A stretch of DNA of 39,019 nt. Source: HGM04593 sp045631205 (GTDB lineage: Bacteria; Bacteroidota; Bacteroidia; Bacteroidales; Bacteroidaceae). The notes beneath the pieces were generated by a model. It made no database searches and was not told where the DNA came from. It worked only from the letters and a program-made list of their open reading frames with translations. This document shows, piece by piece, positions 26,869 to 33,645 of this stretch; the stretch's first letter is position 1, and every line of letters begins with the position of its first letter. The position numbers and the translations under genes are program-made. The stretch lies in NCBI GenBank assembly GCA_045631205.1, contig JAZQUI010000030.1:1-39019 (forward strand), in the 5' to 3' direction.

Positions 26869-26884
26869 TGTTTCACGTGGAACA
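26869..26884. other. parS-type ParB (Spo0J) binding site
   Basis: TGTTTCACGTGGAACA matches the widely conserved chromosomal parS consensus TGTTTCACGTGAAACA at 15 of 16 bases, and the changed base keeps the TGTTNCACGTGNAACA pattern. It fits between the mnmG stop codon (26888-26890) and the chosen apt start, a typical place for parS close to an origin. I saw no second full match in the window. Confidence 0.8.
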
Positions 26885-26887
26885 ATG

Positions 26888-28759
26888 TTATTTTCTCATA
26901 AGCACAAGCAGAACATTTACATCGCTTGGTGATACTCCGGGTATGCGGCTTGCCTGTGCAAGAGTCTCAGGGTTTATAGCTGTGAGCTTTTGTCGCGCTT
27001 CGGTCGATAGCGAGTCGAGAGTGCTGTAATTAAACTTTCCTCGTATGCGTATATTTTCGAGTCGCAACATACGCTCGGCCTCTTCGCGTTCGCGTTCTAT
27101 ATAGCCGCGATATTTAATTTCAATCTCCACAGCCTCTGTAATCTCTTCGCGTTTGTCGCCAAGTTTTGCAAGCTCTTTTTCCAGTGCGTTTATATAAGGC
27201 GCAATGGTGTTTATGGTAACTTGCGGGCGTTCTATTATTGCCGACAATTTACAACCGCGAGTGAGCGGTGTGGTTCCGAGTTCTTCTAGCCCCTGGTTTA
27301 TGAGGTGTGCTTTTACCGAGAAGTTTTCAATGAACTCGGTAAGCTGTTGCATAAGCTTTTTCTTTTCTTGCAGCAGGGTGTAACGCTCTTCTGTTGCAAG
27401 CCCTATCTCGTGGGCTTTTTGAGTCAGGCGCATATCGGCATTGTCGGAACGGAGAAGTATGCGGTACTCGGCGCGTGATGTGAACATACGGTAAGGTTCG
27501 TCCACGCCTTTTGTCACAAGGTCGTCGATGAGAACTCCAATGTAAGCTTCGTTTCGGTGGAGTACAAAACTCTCTTTTCCGTCAATTTTAAGTGCGGCGT
27601 TTATACCCGCAATGAGTCCTTGTCCGGCCGCCTCTTCGTAACCGGTGGTGCCGTTAACCTGTCCTGCAAAAAAGAGGCCATCTATAACTTTCGACTCAAG
27701 TGTGTGGTTCAATTGAGTTGGGTCGAAAAAGTCATACTCTATGGCATATCCTGGGCGGTAGGCTACGGCATCTTTCAATGCGGGTATCTTGCGAAGTGCA
27801 TTCAACTGTATGTCCATTGGCAGTGACGAAGAGAAGCCGTTTACGTAAATCTCCTGTGTGGTTTCTCCTTCGGGCTCCAGGAAGAGCAGGTGACGGTCGC
27901 GCTCGGCAAATGTCACAATCTTTGTTTCTATGCTAGGGCAATAGCGCGGACCTATGCTTTGTATCTGTCCGTTATAAAGCGGCGAGAATTCGAGCCCGTC
28001 GCGCAGAGTCTGGTGAACTTCGGGGTTGGTGTAGCACGCCCAGCAAGGGAGTTGTGTCAATTTTCTCTCGTTGCTCAAATATGAGAAACTGTGAAAATCG
28101 TTGTCACCTTGTTGAATATCAACCAATTGCATATTTATACTGCGCTTGTCAAGGCGTACAGGAGTGCCTGTTTTCATACGCCCCACGGTTACGCCGTGTT
28201 TTTTTATGCTTTCAGTGAGTCCTTTTGCGGCAGGCTCTGCAATGCGGCCACCCTCGAACTGCACTTTGCCCACGTGCATCACACCGTTAAGGAATGTACC
28301 GGCAGTGATGATTGTGCATTTCGCGCGAAACTCCGCTCCCAGTTGTGTCTTTACACCAACAGCCTTTCCATCTTCAACAATGAGCTCGTTGGCGCAGTCC
28401 TGCCACATATGCAGGTTTGGAATGTTTTCGAGTGTCTCTCTCCAGTACTGGCTGAATTTCATACGGTCGCACTGTGCGCGAGGGCTCCACATTGCGGGAC
28501 CCTTCGAGCGGTTGAGCATACGGAATTGTATCGATGCGCGGTCGGTGATTATACCCATATATCCACCAAGTGCGTCAATTTCTCTCACAATCTGTCCTTT
28601 TGCAATGCCACCGATAGCAGGGTTGCAACTCATTTGTGCAATCTTGTTCATGTCAATGGTCATCAAGCAAGTTTTCTTGCCCAAATTAGCGGCAGCGGCT
28701 GCAGCCTCGCAACCGGCGTGTCCGGCGCCAATAACCAATACGTCGTACTCGAATATCAT
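26888..28759 (-). CDS. mnmG: tRNA uridine-5-carboxymethylaminomethyl modification enzyme MnmG (GidA)
   Basis: With MnmE it modifies U34 in the wobble position of several tRNAs, using FAD and a folate donor. The 623-residue protein has the FAD dinucleotide motif GAGHAG at residues 11-16, the signature MSCNPAIGGIAKGQIVREID, GTFLNGVMHVG, and PGYAIEYDFFDP with the C-terminal helical domain. Length is normal. It is the first gene of mnmG-apt-uvrC-dtd-mazG-deoC. mnmG lies next to oriC in many bacteria. The upstream 81-bp repeats carry up to three promoter -7 boxes. Confidence 0.97.
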   Translation of the reverse strand: MIFEYDVLVIGAGHAGCEAAAAAANLGKKTCLMTIDMNKIAQMSCNPAIGGIAKGQIVREIDALGGYMGIITDRASIQFRMLNRSKGPAMWSPRAQCDRMKFSQYWRETLENIPNLHMWQDCANELIVEDGKAVGVKTQLGAEFRAKCTIITAGTFLNGVMHVGKVQFEGGRIAEPAAKGLTESIKKHGVTVGRMKTGTPVRLDKRSINMQLVDIQQGDNDFHSFSYLSNERKLTQLPCWACYTNPEVHQTLRDGLEFSPLYNGQIQSIGPRYCPSIETKIVTFAERDRHLLFLEPEGETTQEIYVNGFSSSLPMDIQLNALRKIPALKDAVAYRPGYAIEYDFFDPTQLNHTLESKVIDGLFFAGQVNGTTGYEEAAGQGLIAGINAALKIDGKESFVLHRNEAYIGVLIDDLVTKGVDEPYRMFTSRAEYRILLRSDNADMRLTQKAHEIGLATEERYTLLQEKKKLMQQLTEFIENFSVKAHLINQGLEELGTTPLTRGCKLSAIIERPQVTINTIAPYINALEKELAKLGDKREEITEAVEIEIKYRGYIEREREEAERMLRLENIRIRGKFNYSTLDSLSTEARQKLTAINPETLAQASRIPGVSPSDVNVLLVLMRK

Positions 28760-28793
28760 TCTTTATCTATTATTCTTTTGCAGTATTACTATG

Positions 28794-28801
28794 CAAAGAT
28801 A
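28794..28801 (-). promoter_or_regulatory. Proximal -7 box of mnmG
   Basis: TATCTTTG on the minus strand fits TAnnTTTG, about 35 bases before the mnmG ATG. Boxes of the same type recur at 28875-28882 (TATTTTTG) and 28956-28963 (TAACTTTG), 81 and 162 bases further upstream. The -33 position is only T-rich (TTTT in the proximal copy). Confidence 0.6.
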
Positions 28802-28981
28802 GTTACAAACGAGCGAAATATAAAACTTGCTTTAATATTTTACAGCGAGTGCCGTATATCTTCGTCAATTATGACAAAAATAGTTACAAACGAGCGAAAT
28901 ATAAAGCTTGCTTTAATATTTTACAGCGAGTACCGTCTATCTTCGTAAATTATGACAAAGTTAGTTACAAATGAGCGGAAA
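28801..28981. repeat. 81-bp tandem direct repeat, two full copies and a partial third
   Basis: Copy 1 (28801-28881) and copy 2 (28882-28962) differ at 6 of 81 positions. A third copy starts at 28963 and keeps only about 20 bases. Each unit starts AGTTACAAACGAGCG, contains an imperfect inverted repeat (AAATATAAAGCTTGCTTTAATATTT in copy 2) and ends with ATTATGAC. Each unit boundary forms a minus-strand TAnnTTTG box. No protein-coding reading is convincing although 81 is a multiple of three. Confidence 0.95.
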
Positions 28982-29091
28982 TTCTTGTAGTCGGGTTTGT
29001 GAAAAATGTTTTTACACGCACGGAGTGTAGAAACGTAAGTCAAATGGAATTGCCACCTTAGCTATGCGTGTGTGTTAAAAGTTTGAAAATA
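28982..29091. other. Remaining mnmG / surface-protein intergenic DNA
   Basis: Of the 428-base divergent gap, this part has no gene. It holds a hairpin, TTTTTACAC with GTGTAGAAA (29009-29033, one G-T pair), and ACACGCA / TGCGTGT sequences that could pair instead. It lies upstream of the plus-strand promoter, so it could be an operator region rather than a leader. Confidence 0.4.
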
Positions 29092-29123
29092 TTTGTAAAG
29101 AAATATTTAAAAATCTATATTTG
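29092..29123 (+). promoter_or_regulatory. Bacteroidota-type promoter of the surface-protein gene
   Basis: TTTG (29092-29095), 20 bases, TATATTTG (29116-29123): a perfect consensus match, giving a leader of roughly 55 bases before the ATG at 29188. Confidence 0.85.
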
Positions 29124-29187
29124 CGTTATATCGTTCAAATAACATTATCAATATTTAATATATTAACACTAAAATAAACAACTAACC

Positions 29188-32100
29188 ATGAAAAAAATCT
29201 ATCTATTACTTCTTGCCTTTATGCTCGCAGTGAGCACAAATGCACAAACAGTGATGGGCGATGTCGATGGTGACGGCATTGTTGATGTTGCCGATGTAAC
29301 CACGCTTGTCGAGATTATTCTTAACGGCGGTTCCGATATGCAGTATGGCGATGTCGATGGTGACGGCACTGTTGATGTTGGTGATATCACAGGGCTTGTC
29401 GATATCATTCTCAAAGGTGGTGCCGACAGTAACGATGCAAGAGTCATTGACCTTGGTTTGCCTAGTGGCATTAAATGGGCAAGCTGCAATGTGGGTGCAT
29501 CCCGCTCGTGGGAGAGTGGTGGTTACTATGCTTGGGGAGAAACTGAGGATAAGGAGGACTACTCTTGGCTCACATTGAAATATTACGACTATAACACCGA
29601 TAAAATAACCAAATATTGCACTAATAGCGATGGTGGTGCTGTCGATGGAAAAACCACTCTCGAGTGCGAGGACGATGTTGCCTCCGTTCAGTGGGGCGGC
29701 AAATGGCGTATGCCAACTTACGATGAATTGGTCGAACTTATAGACTACTGCACTTGGACGACTGAAACTCTTTGGGGTGTTAACGGCTACCGCGTAACAG
29801 GCCCCAATGGTAACAGCATATTCCTGCCGGCAGCAGGTTTCCGTTTCAATACAGATGCTGGCGATTTTAACACAGCCGGCTATTATTGGTTGAGCACATT
29901 GGATAATTACGGTTGCTACGGTGCTTATTGTTTCGTTTTCGACAATACCCAATATTTGCAATACAACGATCACCGTGTATATGGCCAATCGGTGCGCCCG
30001 GTGTATGACGAATCCATTCAAATAAATTACACCGTAACAATTACAAGCAGCGGTAGAGGTACTGTTAACATAGATGGTGAAGATGCGGCAAACGCTACAT
30101 TTGCCGAGGGCAGCAGCGCAACAATAATTGCCACTCCCGGCGATGGAAGGGATTTTGCAGGTTGGTACACCAATGGCGGTGCAACACTTGTTAGCAACGA
30201 TGAAACGTACACATTTGTGGTAACCGGCAATGTGGAACTTATGGCAAAATTCACTCTCCCAACAATACCTGCACAAGCTATTGATCTTGGTCTTCCCAGC
30301 GGCTTTAAATGGGCAAGCCACAATGTGGGCGCTACTGCACCCGAAGAGTATGGCGGTTACTATGCCTGGGGAGAAACCGAAGAGAAGAACAAATACGACT
30401 GGCAGGGAACCACCTATAAATATTGCGACGGCAATATGAATGCCCTCACAAAATATTGTATCGACAGCAATTATGGCACAGTCGATGGCAAGACAAAGCT
30501 CGATGCCGACGACGACGTTGCCACCGTTCTGTGGGGAGGTGAGTGGCGTATGCCCACCATTGAAGAGCAAAAAGAACTTTTAGACTACTGTAATTGGGAG
30601 TGGACATCTCTTTACGGTGTCAATGGCTATAATGTAACGGGCCCCAATGGTAACAGCATCTTCCTGCCCGCTGCCGGTAATTACAACGATACAGAGCTAC
30701 GTGACTGTGGCGAAGATGGTTATTATTGGTCAAGTAATACAGGTAATTACAACTATGCCCAATATCTTTTGCTTATACATGACTATGAATGCCTGCTTCA
30801 ATCTACGACTCGCACTGGTGGTTGTACCGTTCGCCCCATTCAGGCACCGCGCGTAAATTACTGCGAGGTAAAGGTTACAAATATCGGTCTTGGCACAGTG
30901 GCCATAGATGGTTACAACGATAAAAAGATGACATTTGCCGAAGGTCGCACAATCACAGTGAAGGCTGTTCCCGTTGAAGGAAGAAAATTTATCGGTTGGT
31001 ACACCGATGGTAGTACGACACTTGTGAGCGCCGATACGGTGTACACATTTACAGTAAGCAGCGATGTGGAGCTTGCTGCAAAATTCTCTCTCCCTGCCAC
31101 ACCGGCCGGCACAGCTGTGGATCTCGGCCTTCCCAGCGGTCTTAAATGGGCAAACCACAATGTGGGTGCCACTGCGCCCGAGGAGTATGGCGGCTATTAT
31201 GCTTGGGGAGAAACCGAAGAGGTGAGCGAAACTTATAAATACTATGTATACAGCAACTACGGTTGGCTCGATTCGGTAACCAAATATTGCACCGACAGTT
31301 ATTACGGCGCCACCGATAATAAATCACTCCTTGAACCAGTCGATGATGTAGCAAGTATAAAATGGGGCGGTGATTGGCGTATGCCTACCCTTGCCGAGCA
31401 GATGGAGTTGTTCTATTACTGTACCTGGACCGAGGAGACGTTTAATGGTATTAAAGGTTTCCGCGTAACCGGCCCTAACGGCAACAGCATATTCTTGCCC
31501 CTTGCCGGCTATTACAGTAAAGGATATACAGCTTTTAGAAACCAAGGAAATGAATATTGTTCCCATTCATCAATATTGAATGTTAACAGTTGTATGTCTG
31601 CTTATGGTTTAAGTTATAGCTCATATAAATATTGGTCCTCTCATAATAGAGAGGATGGCTACCCGGTGCGCCCGGTGTGTGGTGCAACCCCTGTTGACAC
31701 AGGGCTCTATCCTGAAAGCTATCCCGAGTTGTGGGTTGTCAATGCCGATTATGGTGGTGGTATCTCTTTATTCGGGAAGATCCTTACTTCTCGCTTTCGT
31801 GATAATATGCCCGAAGGCTACACCATTACCATAACAGCCGTTCCCGACGAGGGATATGAATTCGTGGGATGGTACGATACAAATTACGAAACACTTGTGA
31901 GTACCGCTGCTACATATACTTTTGTAATGGGTGAAGAGAGCGTGAATTTGCGCCCGAAATTCAATTTGGATATTACCGAGGGCGAAGTCATCGACCTTGG
32001 GCTCTCCACCAAGTGGGCAAGTTGCAACCTTGGTGCCACAATACCCGAAGAGACCGGAACCGGCTATGCCTGGGGAGAAATTAAGGAGAAAGAGACATTT

Positions 32101-32553
32101 AGTTGGCAAAATTACAAATTCGCAGCCGACCCAAACTACTTGTATTATAGCAAATACTGTCTCAATAGCGATTATGGCACAGTTGATGGCAAAAGAACCC
32201 TTGAACTTATAGACGATGTTGCACGAGGCAAATTGAGCGGCACCTGGCGCATTCCCACAAAAAGGGAGATGCAGGAACTTGTCGATAACTGCTCTTGGAT
32301 AAAAGGATACTTTAACGGTGTTGAAGGTTGGCGTGTAGCCGGCCCCAATGGCAACAGTATCTTCTTGCCTTACACTCACAAAGTAATAAGCCACGCACCT
32401 GTTACCGTTGTGCTCGATGCCGGTTGCTATTGGACAGCTTCTCTTGAATCTTCTCCCAATGCTTATAGACTTTACTTCGTCAACGATGTTAGTGGTGTAA
32501 TTTCGACAGAACATCGCCAAGAAGGTCTTGTTATACGCCCAGTTTGTGAATAA
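29188..32553 (+). CDS. Secreted repeat protein: N-terminal dockerin-like repeats, four FISUMP-like domains, three InlB-like B repeats
   Basis: The 1121-residue protein has a Sec signal peptide (1-19, LLLAFMLAVSTNA). Next come two calcium-loop repeats of dockerin type (GDVDGDGIVDVADV at 24-37 and GDVDGDGTVDVGDI at 54-67). Four copies of a roughly 187-residue domain follow at about 86-272, 364-551, 643-830 and 934-1120, marked by IDLGLPSG.KWAS.NVGA, GGYYAWGE, W....WRMPT, VTGPNGNSIFLP and a closing VRPV. This resembles the Fibrobacter major paralogous (FISUMP) domain of Bacteroidota surface proteins. Between them lie three Flg_new/InlB-like B repeats (about 280-355, 559-633, 847-925; GTV.IDG, FAEG, F.GWYT, LVS...TYTF). 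I see no lipobox, sorting signal or T9SS tail, so its anchoring is unknown. It is transcribed alone. Ligand unknown; adhesion or glycan binding is a guess. Confidence 0.88.
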   Translation: MKKIYLLLLAFMLAVSTNAQTVMGDVDGDGIVDVADVTTLVEIILNGGSDMQYGDVDGDGTVDVGDITGLVDIILKGGADSNDARVIDLGLPSGIKWASCNVGASRSWESGGYYAWGETEDKEDYSWLTLKYYDYNTDKITKYCTNSDGGAVDGKTTLECEDDVASVQWGGKWRMPTYDELVELIDYCTWTTETLWGVNGYRVTGPNGNSIFLPAAGFRFNTDAGDFNTAGYYWLSTLDNYGCYGAYCFVFDNTQYLQYNDHRVYGQSVRPVYDESIQINYTVTITSSGRGTVNIDGEDAANATFAEGSSATIIATPGDGRDFAGWYTNGGATLVSNDETYTFVVTGNVELMAKFTLPTIPAQAIDLGLPSGFKWASHNVGATAPEEYGGYYAWGETEEKNKYDWQGTTYKYCDGNMNALTKYCIDSNYGTVDGKTKLDADDDVATVLWGGEWRMPTIEEQKELLDYCNWEWTSLYGVNGYNVTGPNGNSIFLPAAGNYNDTELRDCGEDGYYWSSNTGNYNYAQYLLLIHDYECLLQSTTRTGGCTVRPIQAPRVNYCEVKVTNIGLGTVAIDGYNDKKMTFAEGRTITVKAVPVEGRKFIGWYTDGSTTLVSADTVYTFTVSSDVELAAKFSLPATPAGTAVDLGLPSGLKWANHNVGATAPEEYGGYYAWGETEEVSETYKYYVYSNYGWLDSVTKYCTDSYYGATDNKSLLEPVDDVASIKWGGDWRMPTLAEQMELFYYCTWTEETFNGIKGFRVTGPNGNSIFLPLAGYYSKGYTAFRNQGNEYCSHSSILNVNSCMSAYGLSYSSYKYWSSHNREDGYPVRPVCGATPVDTGLYPESYPELWVVNADYGGGISLFGKILTSRFRDNMPEGYTITITAVPDEGYEFVGWYDTNYETLVSTAATYTFVMGEESVNLRPKFNLDITEGEVIDLGLSTKWASCNLGATIPEETGTGYAWGEIKEKETFSWQNYKFAADPNYLYYSKYCLNSDYGTVDGKRTLELIDDVARGKLSGTWRIPTKREMQELVDNCSWIKGYFNGVEGWRVAGPNGNSIFLPYTHKVISHAPVTVVLDAGCYWTASLESSPNAYRLYFVNDVSGVISTEHRQEGLVIRPVCE
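29443..32547 (+). repeat. Four coding copies of a ~560-bp domain repeat
   Basis: Copies lie at about 29443-30003, 30277-30840, 31114-31677 and 31987-32547. They share near-identical blocks such as GGCCCCAATGGTAACAGCAT and TATGCTTGGGGAGAAAC, so recombination could change copy number. Copies 2 and 3 are the closest pair (both read KWA.HNVGATAPEEYGGYYAWGETEE). Copy 4 is the most diverged: it has lost the Pro-Ser-Gly turn at its start. Confidence 0.85.
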
Positions 32554-32560
32554 ACTAACC

Positions 32561-32636
32561 CTCGCCCGTTTGTCGGCGAGTCCATAAACACGAAATTCTT
32601 TACCCGTCTGCCATTCTTGGCAGGCGGGTATGTTTT
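32561..32636 (+). terminator. Terminator of the surface-protein gene
   Basis: A 13-bp stem (32601-32613 with 32618-32630, one G-T pair, loop TTCT) is followed by TGTTTTTG. A smaller 6-bp hairpin, CTCGCC with GGCGAG, lies before it at 32561-32580, 8 bases past the stop. Confidence 0.85.
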
Positions 32637-32803
32637 TGAATGCCCTGCAACCCATCTTTCAAAAATATTGTTATTTTCATAGTGTCGGCAAGGGTGATAA
32701 GTAGTATTGAACTCTCTTTTTTTTGCCACTCATTACCCCGGGCTCCTTTGCCAGCCACGCAAATGCCTTTTATATAAAAGAGGTAATTATTTTGTGAAAT
32801 GAT
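32637..32803. other. Intergenic DNA before the sdhCAB promoter
   Basis: The 363-base gap between the surface-protein gene and sdhC holds the terminator, this stretch, and the promoter. I see no gene, repeat or known RNA element in this part. Confidence 0.6.
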
Positions 32804-32833
32804 ATTGTTTTTAACAAAAAAAAACTATTTTTG
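32804..32833 (+). promoter_or_regulatory. Probable promoter of sdhCAB
   Basis: ATTG (32804-32807) lies 18 bases before TATTTTTG (32826-32833), a full TAnnTTTG match with a slightly short spacer. The leader would be about 75 bases. Confidence 0.6.
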
Positions 32834-32916
32834 TCAATTAGTTAATGTAAAATACCCTTAAAGGGAATATGCGGTAATAACAATTTATTTATTATATAAT
32901 TTAATATCAATTTATT

Positions 32917-33609
32917 ATGTGGTTATTTAATTCTTCAGTCGGAAAAAAAGTAATCATGAGTATCTCGGGTATTGCTCTTGTACTCTTCCTTCTTTTCCAC
33001 ATGTCAATGAACTTGGTTGCTATCTTCAGCGCCGAGGGGTACAACATGATTTGTGAGTTCTTGGGAGCTAACTGGTATGCACTTATCGCTACTGCCGGTC
33101 TTGCAGCTCTTGTGGTATTGCACTTTGTGTATGCCATCATCCTCACTTTGCAGAACAAAAAGGCACGCGGTGGCCAGGGTTATGCCTACACTGTGAAACC
33201 TAAGAATGTAGAGTGGGCTTCGCAGAATATGTTCGTACTCGGAGTTATTGTTGTTTTGGGTATGGCATTGCACCTCTTCAACTTCTGGGCTAATATGCAG
33301 CTCGTTGAGGTTTTGCATATGCTTGGTGCCAATGTTGATGCTTCACATGCAGCCGACGGTGTTTACTACATCGAGCAGACATTTGCTTGCCCCGTGTATG
33401 TTGCTCTCTATGTTATCTGGTTGGCAGCTTTGTGGTTCCACCTCACACACGGTTTCTGGAGCGCAATGCAGACACTCGGCTGGGCTAACCAGTTGTGGTT
33501 CAACCGTTGGAGAATTATCGGCAATGTTATCGTTACCGTTATCATCCTCGGCTTCTTGGCAGTAGTGGTTGCTTATGCAACATTGCCCTGTTGTGCAGGA
33601 ACTTGCTAA
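32917..33609 (+). CDS. sdhC: Succinate dehydrogenase/fumarate reductase cytochrome b subunit (b558 family)
   Basis: This membrane anchor carries heme b and passes electrons between menaquinone and the SdhAB dimer. The 230-residue protein has five hydrophobic segments and several histidines in or next to them (LFHMSMN, LVVLHFVYA, MALHLFNFW, WFHLTHGFWSAMQTLGW) that can be the four axial ligands of a di-heme b558 subunit. The gene order C-A-B and a single anchor gene mark the type B complex of Bacteroidota. In this group the complex mainly works as a fumarate reductase making succinate in anaerobic growth; direction cannot be read from sequence alone. Confidence 0.94.
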   Translation: MWLFNSSVGKKVIMSISGIALVLFLLFHMSMNLVAIFSAEGYNMICEFLGANWYALIATAGLAALVVLHFVYAIILTLQNKKARGGQGYAYTVKPKNVEWASQNMFVLGVIVVLGMALHLFNFWANMQLVEVLHMLGANVDASHAADGVYYIEQTFACPVYVALYVIWLAALWFHLTHGFWSAMQTLGWANQLWFNRWRIIGNVIVTVIILGFLAVVVAYATLPCCAGTC

Positions 33610-33645
33610 TAACCTTTATTTCGAAATTTATAAAAATTAAATACT

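Noticed and set aside
26850..26885. Longer apt start adding MFHVKHYKKHRP
   Set aside because: The added codons are the parS palindrome itself; Apt length and start are normal from 26849.
28091..28948. A 285-residue plus-strand frame across the mnmG start and the repeats
   Set aside because: It is antisense to mnmG, and the MnmG reading with its FAD motif is certain.
28801..28981. 81-bp repeats as a CRISPR array or as coding sequence
   Set aside because: Units abut with no spacers and are far longer than CRISPR repeats; the open frames through them (period 27 codons) have no start context or continuation.
29206..30570. A 454-residue open frame antisense to the surface-protein gene
   Set aside because: It is a shadow: the strand has no independent promoter, the product is low in charged residues and rich in Ile/Cys/Ala as expected from the complement of the repeats, and the sense frame has clear domains and a signal peptide.
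31768..32655. A 295-residue open frame antisense to the end of the surface-protein gene
   Set aside because: Same reason; it covers domain copy 4 in reverse and shows no recognisable motif.
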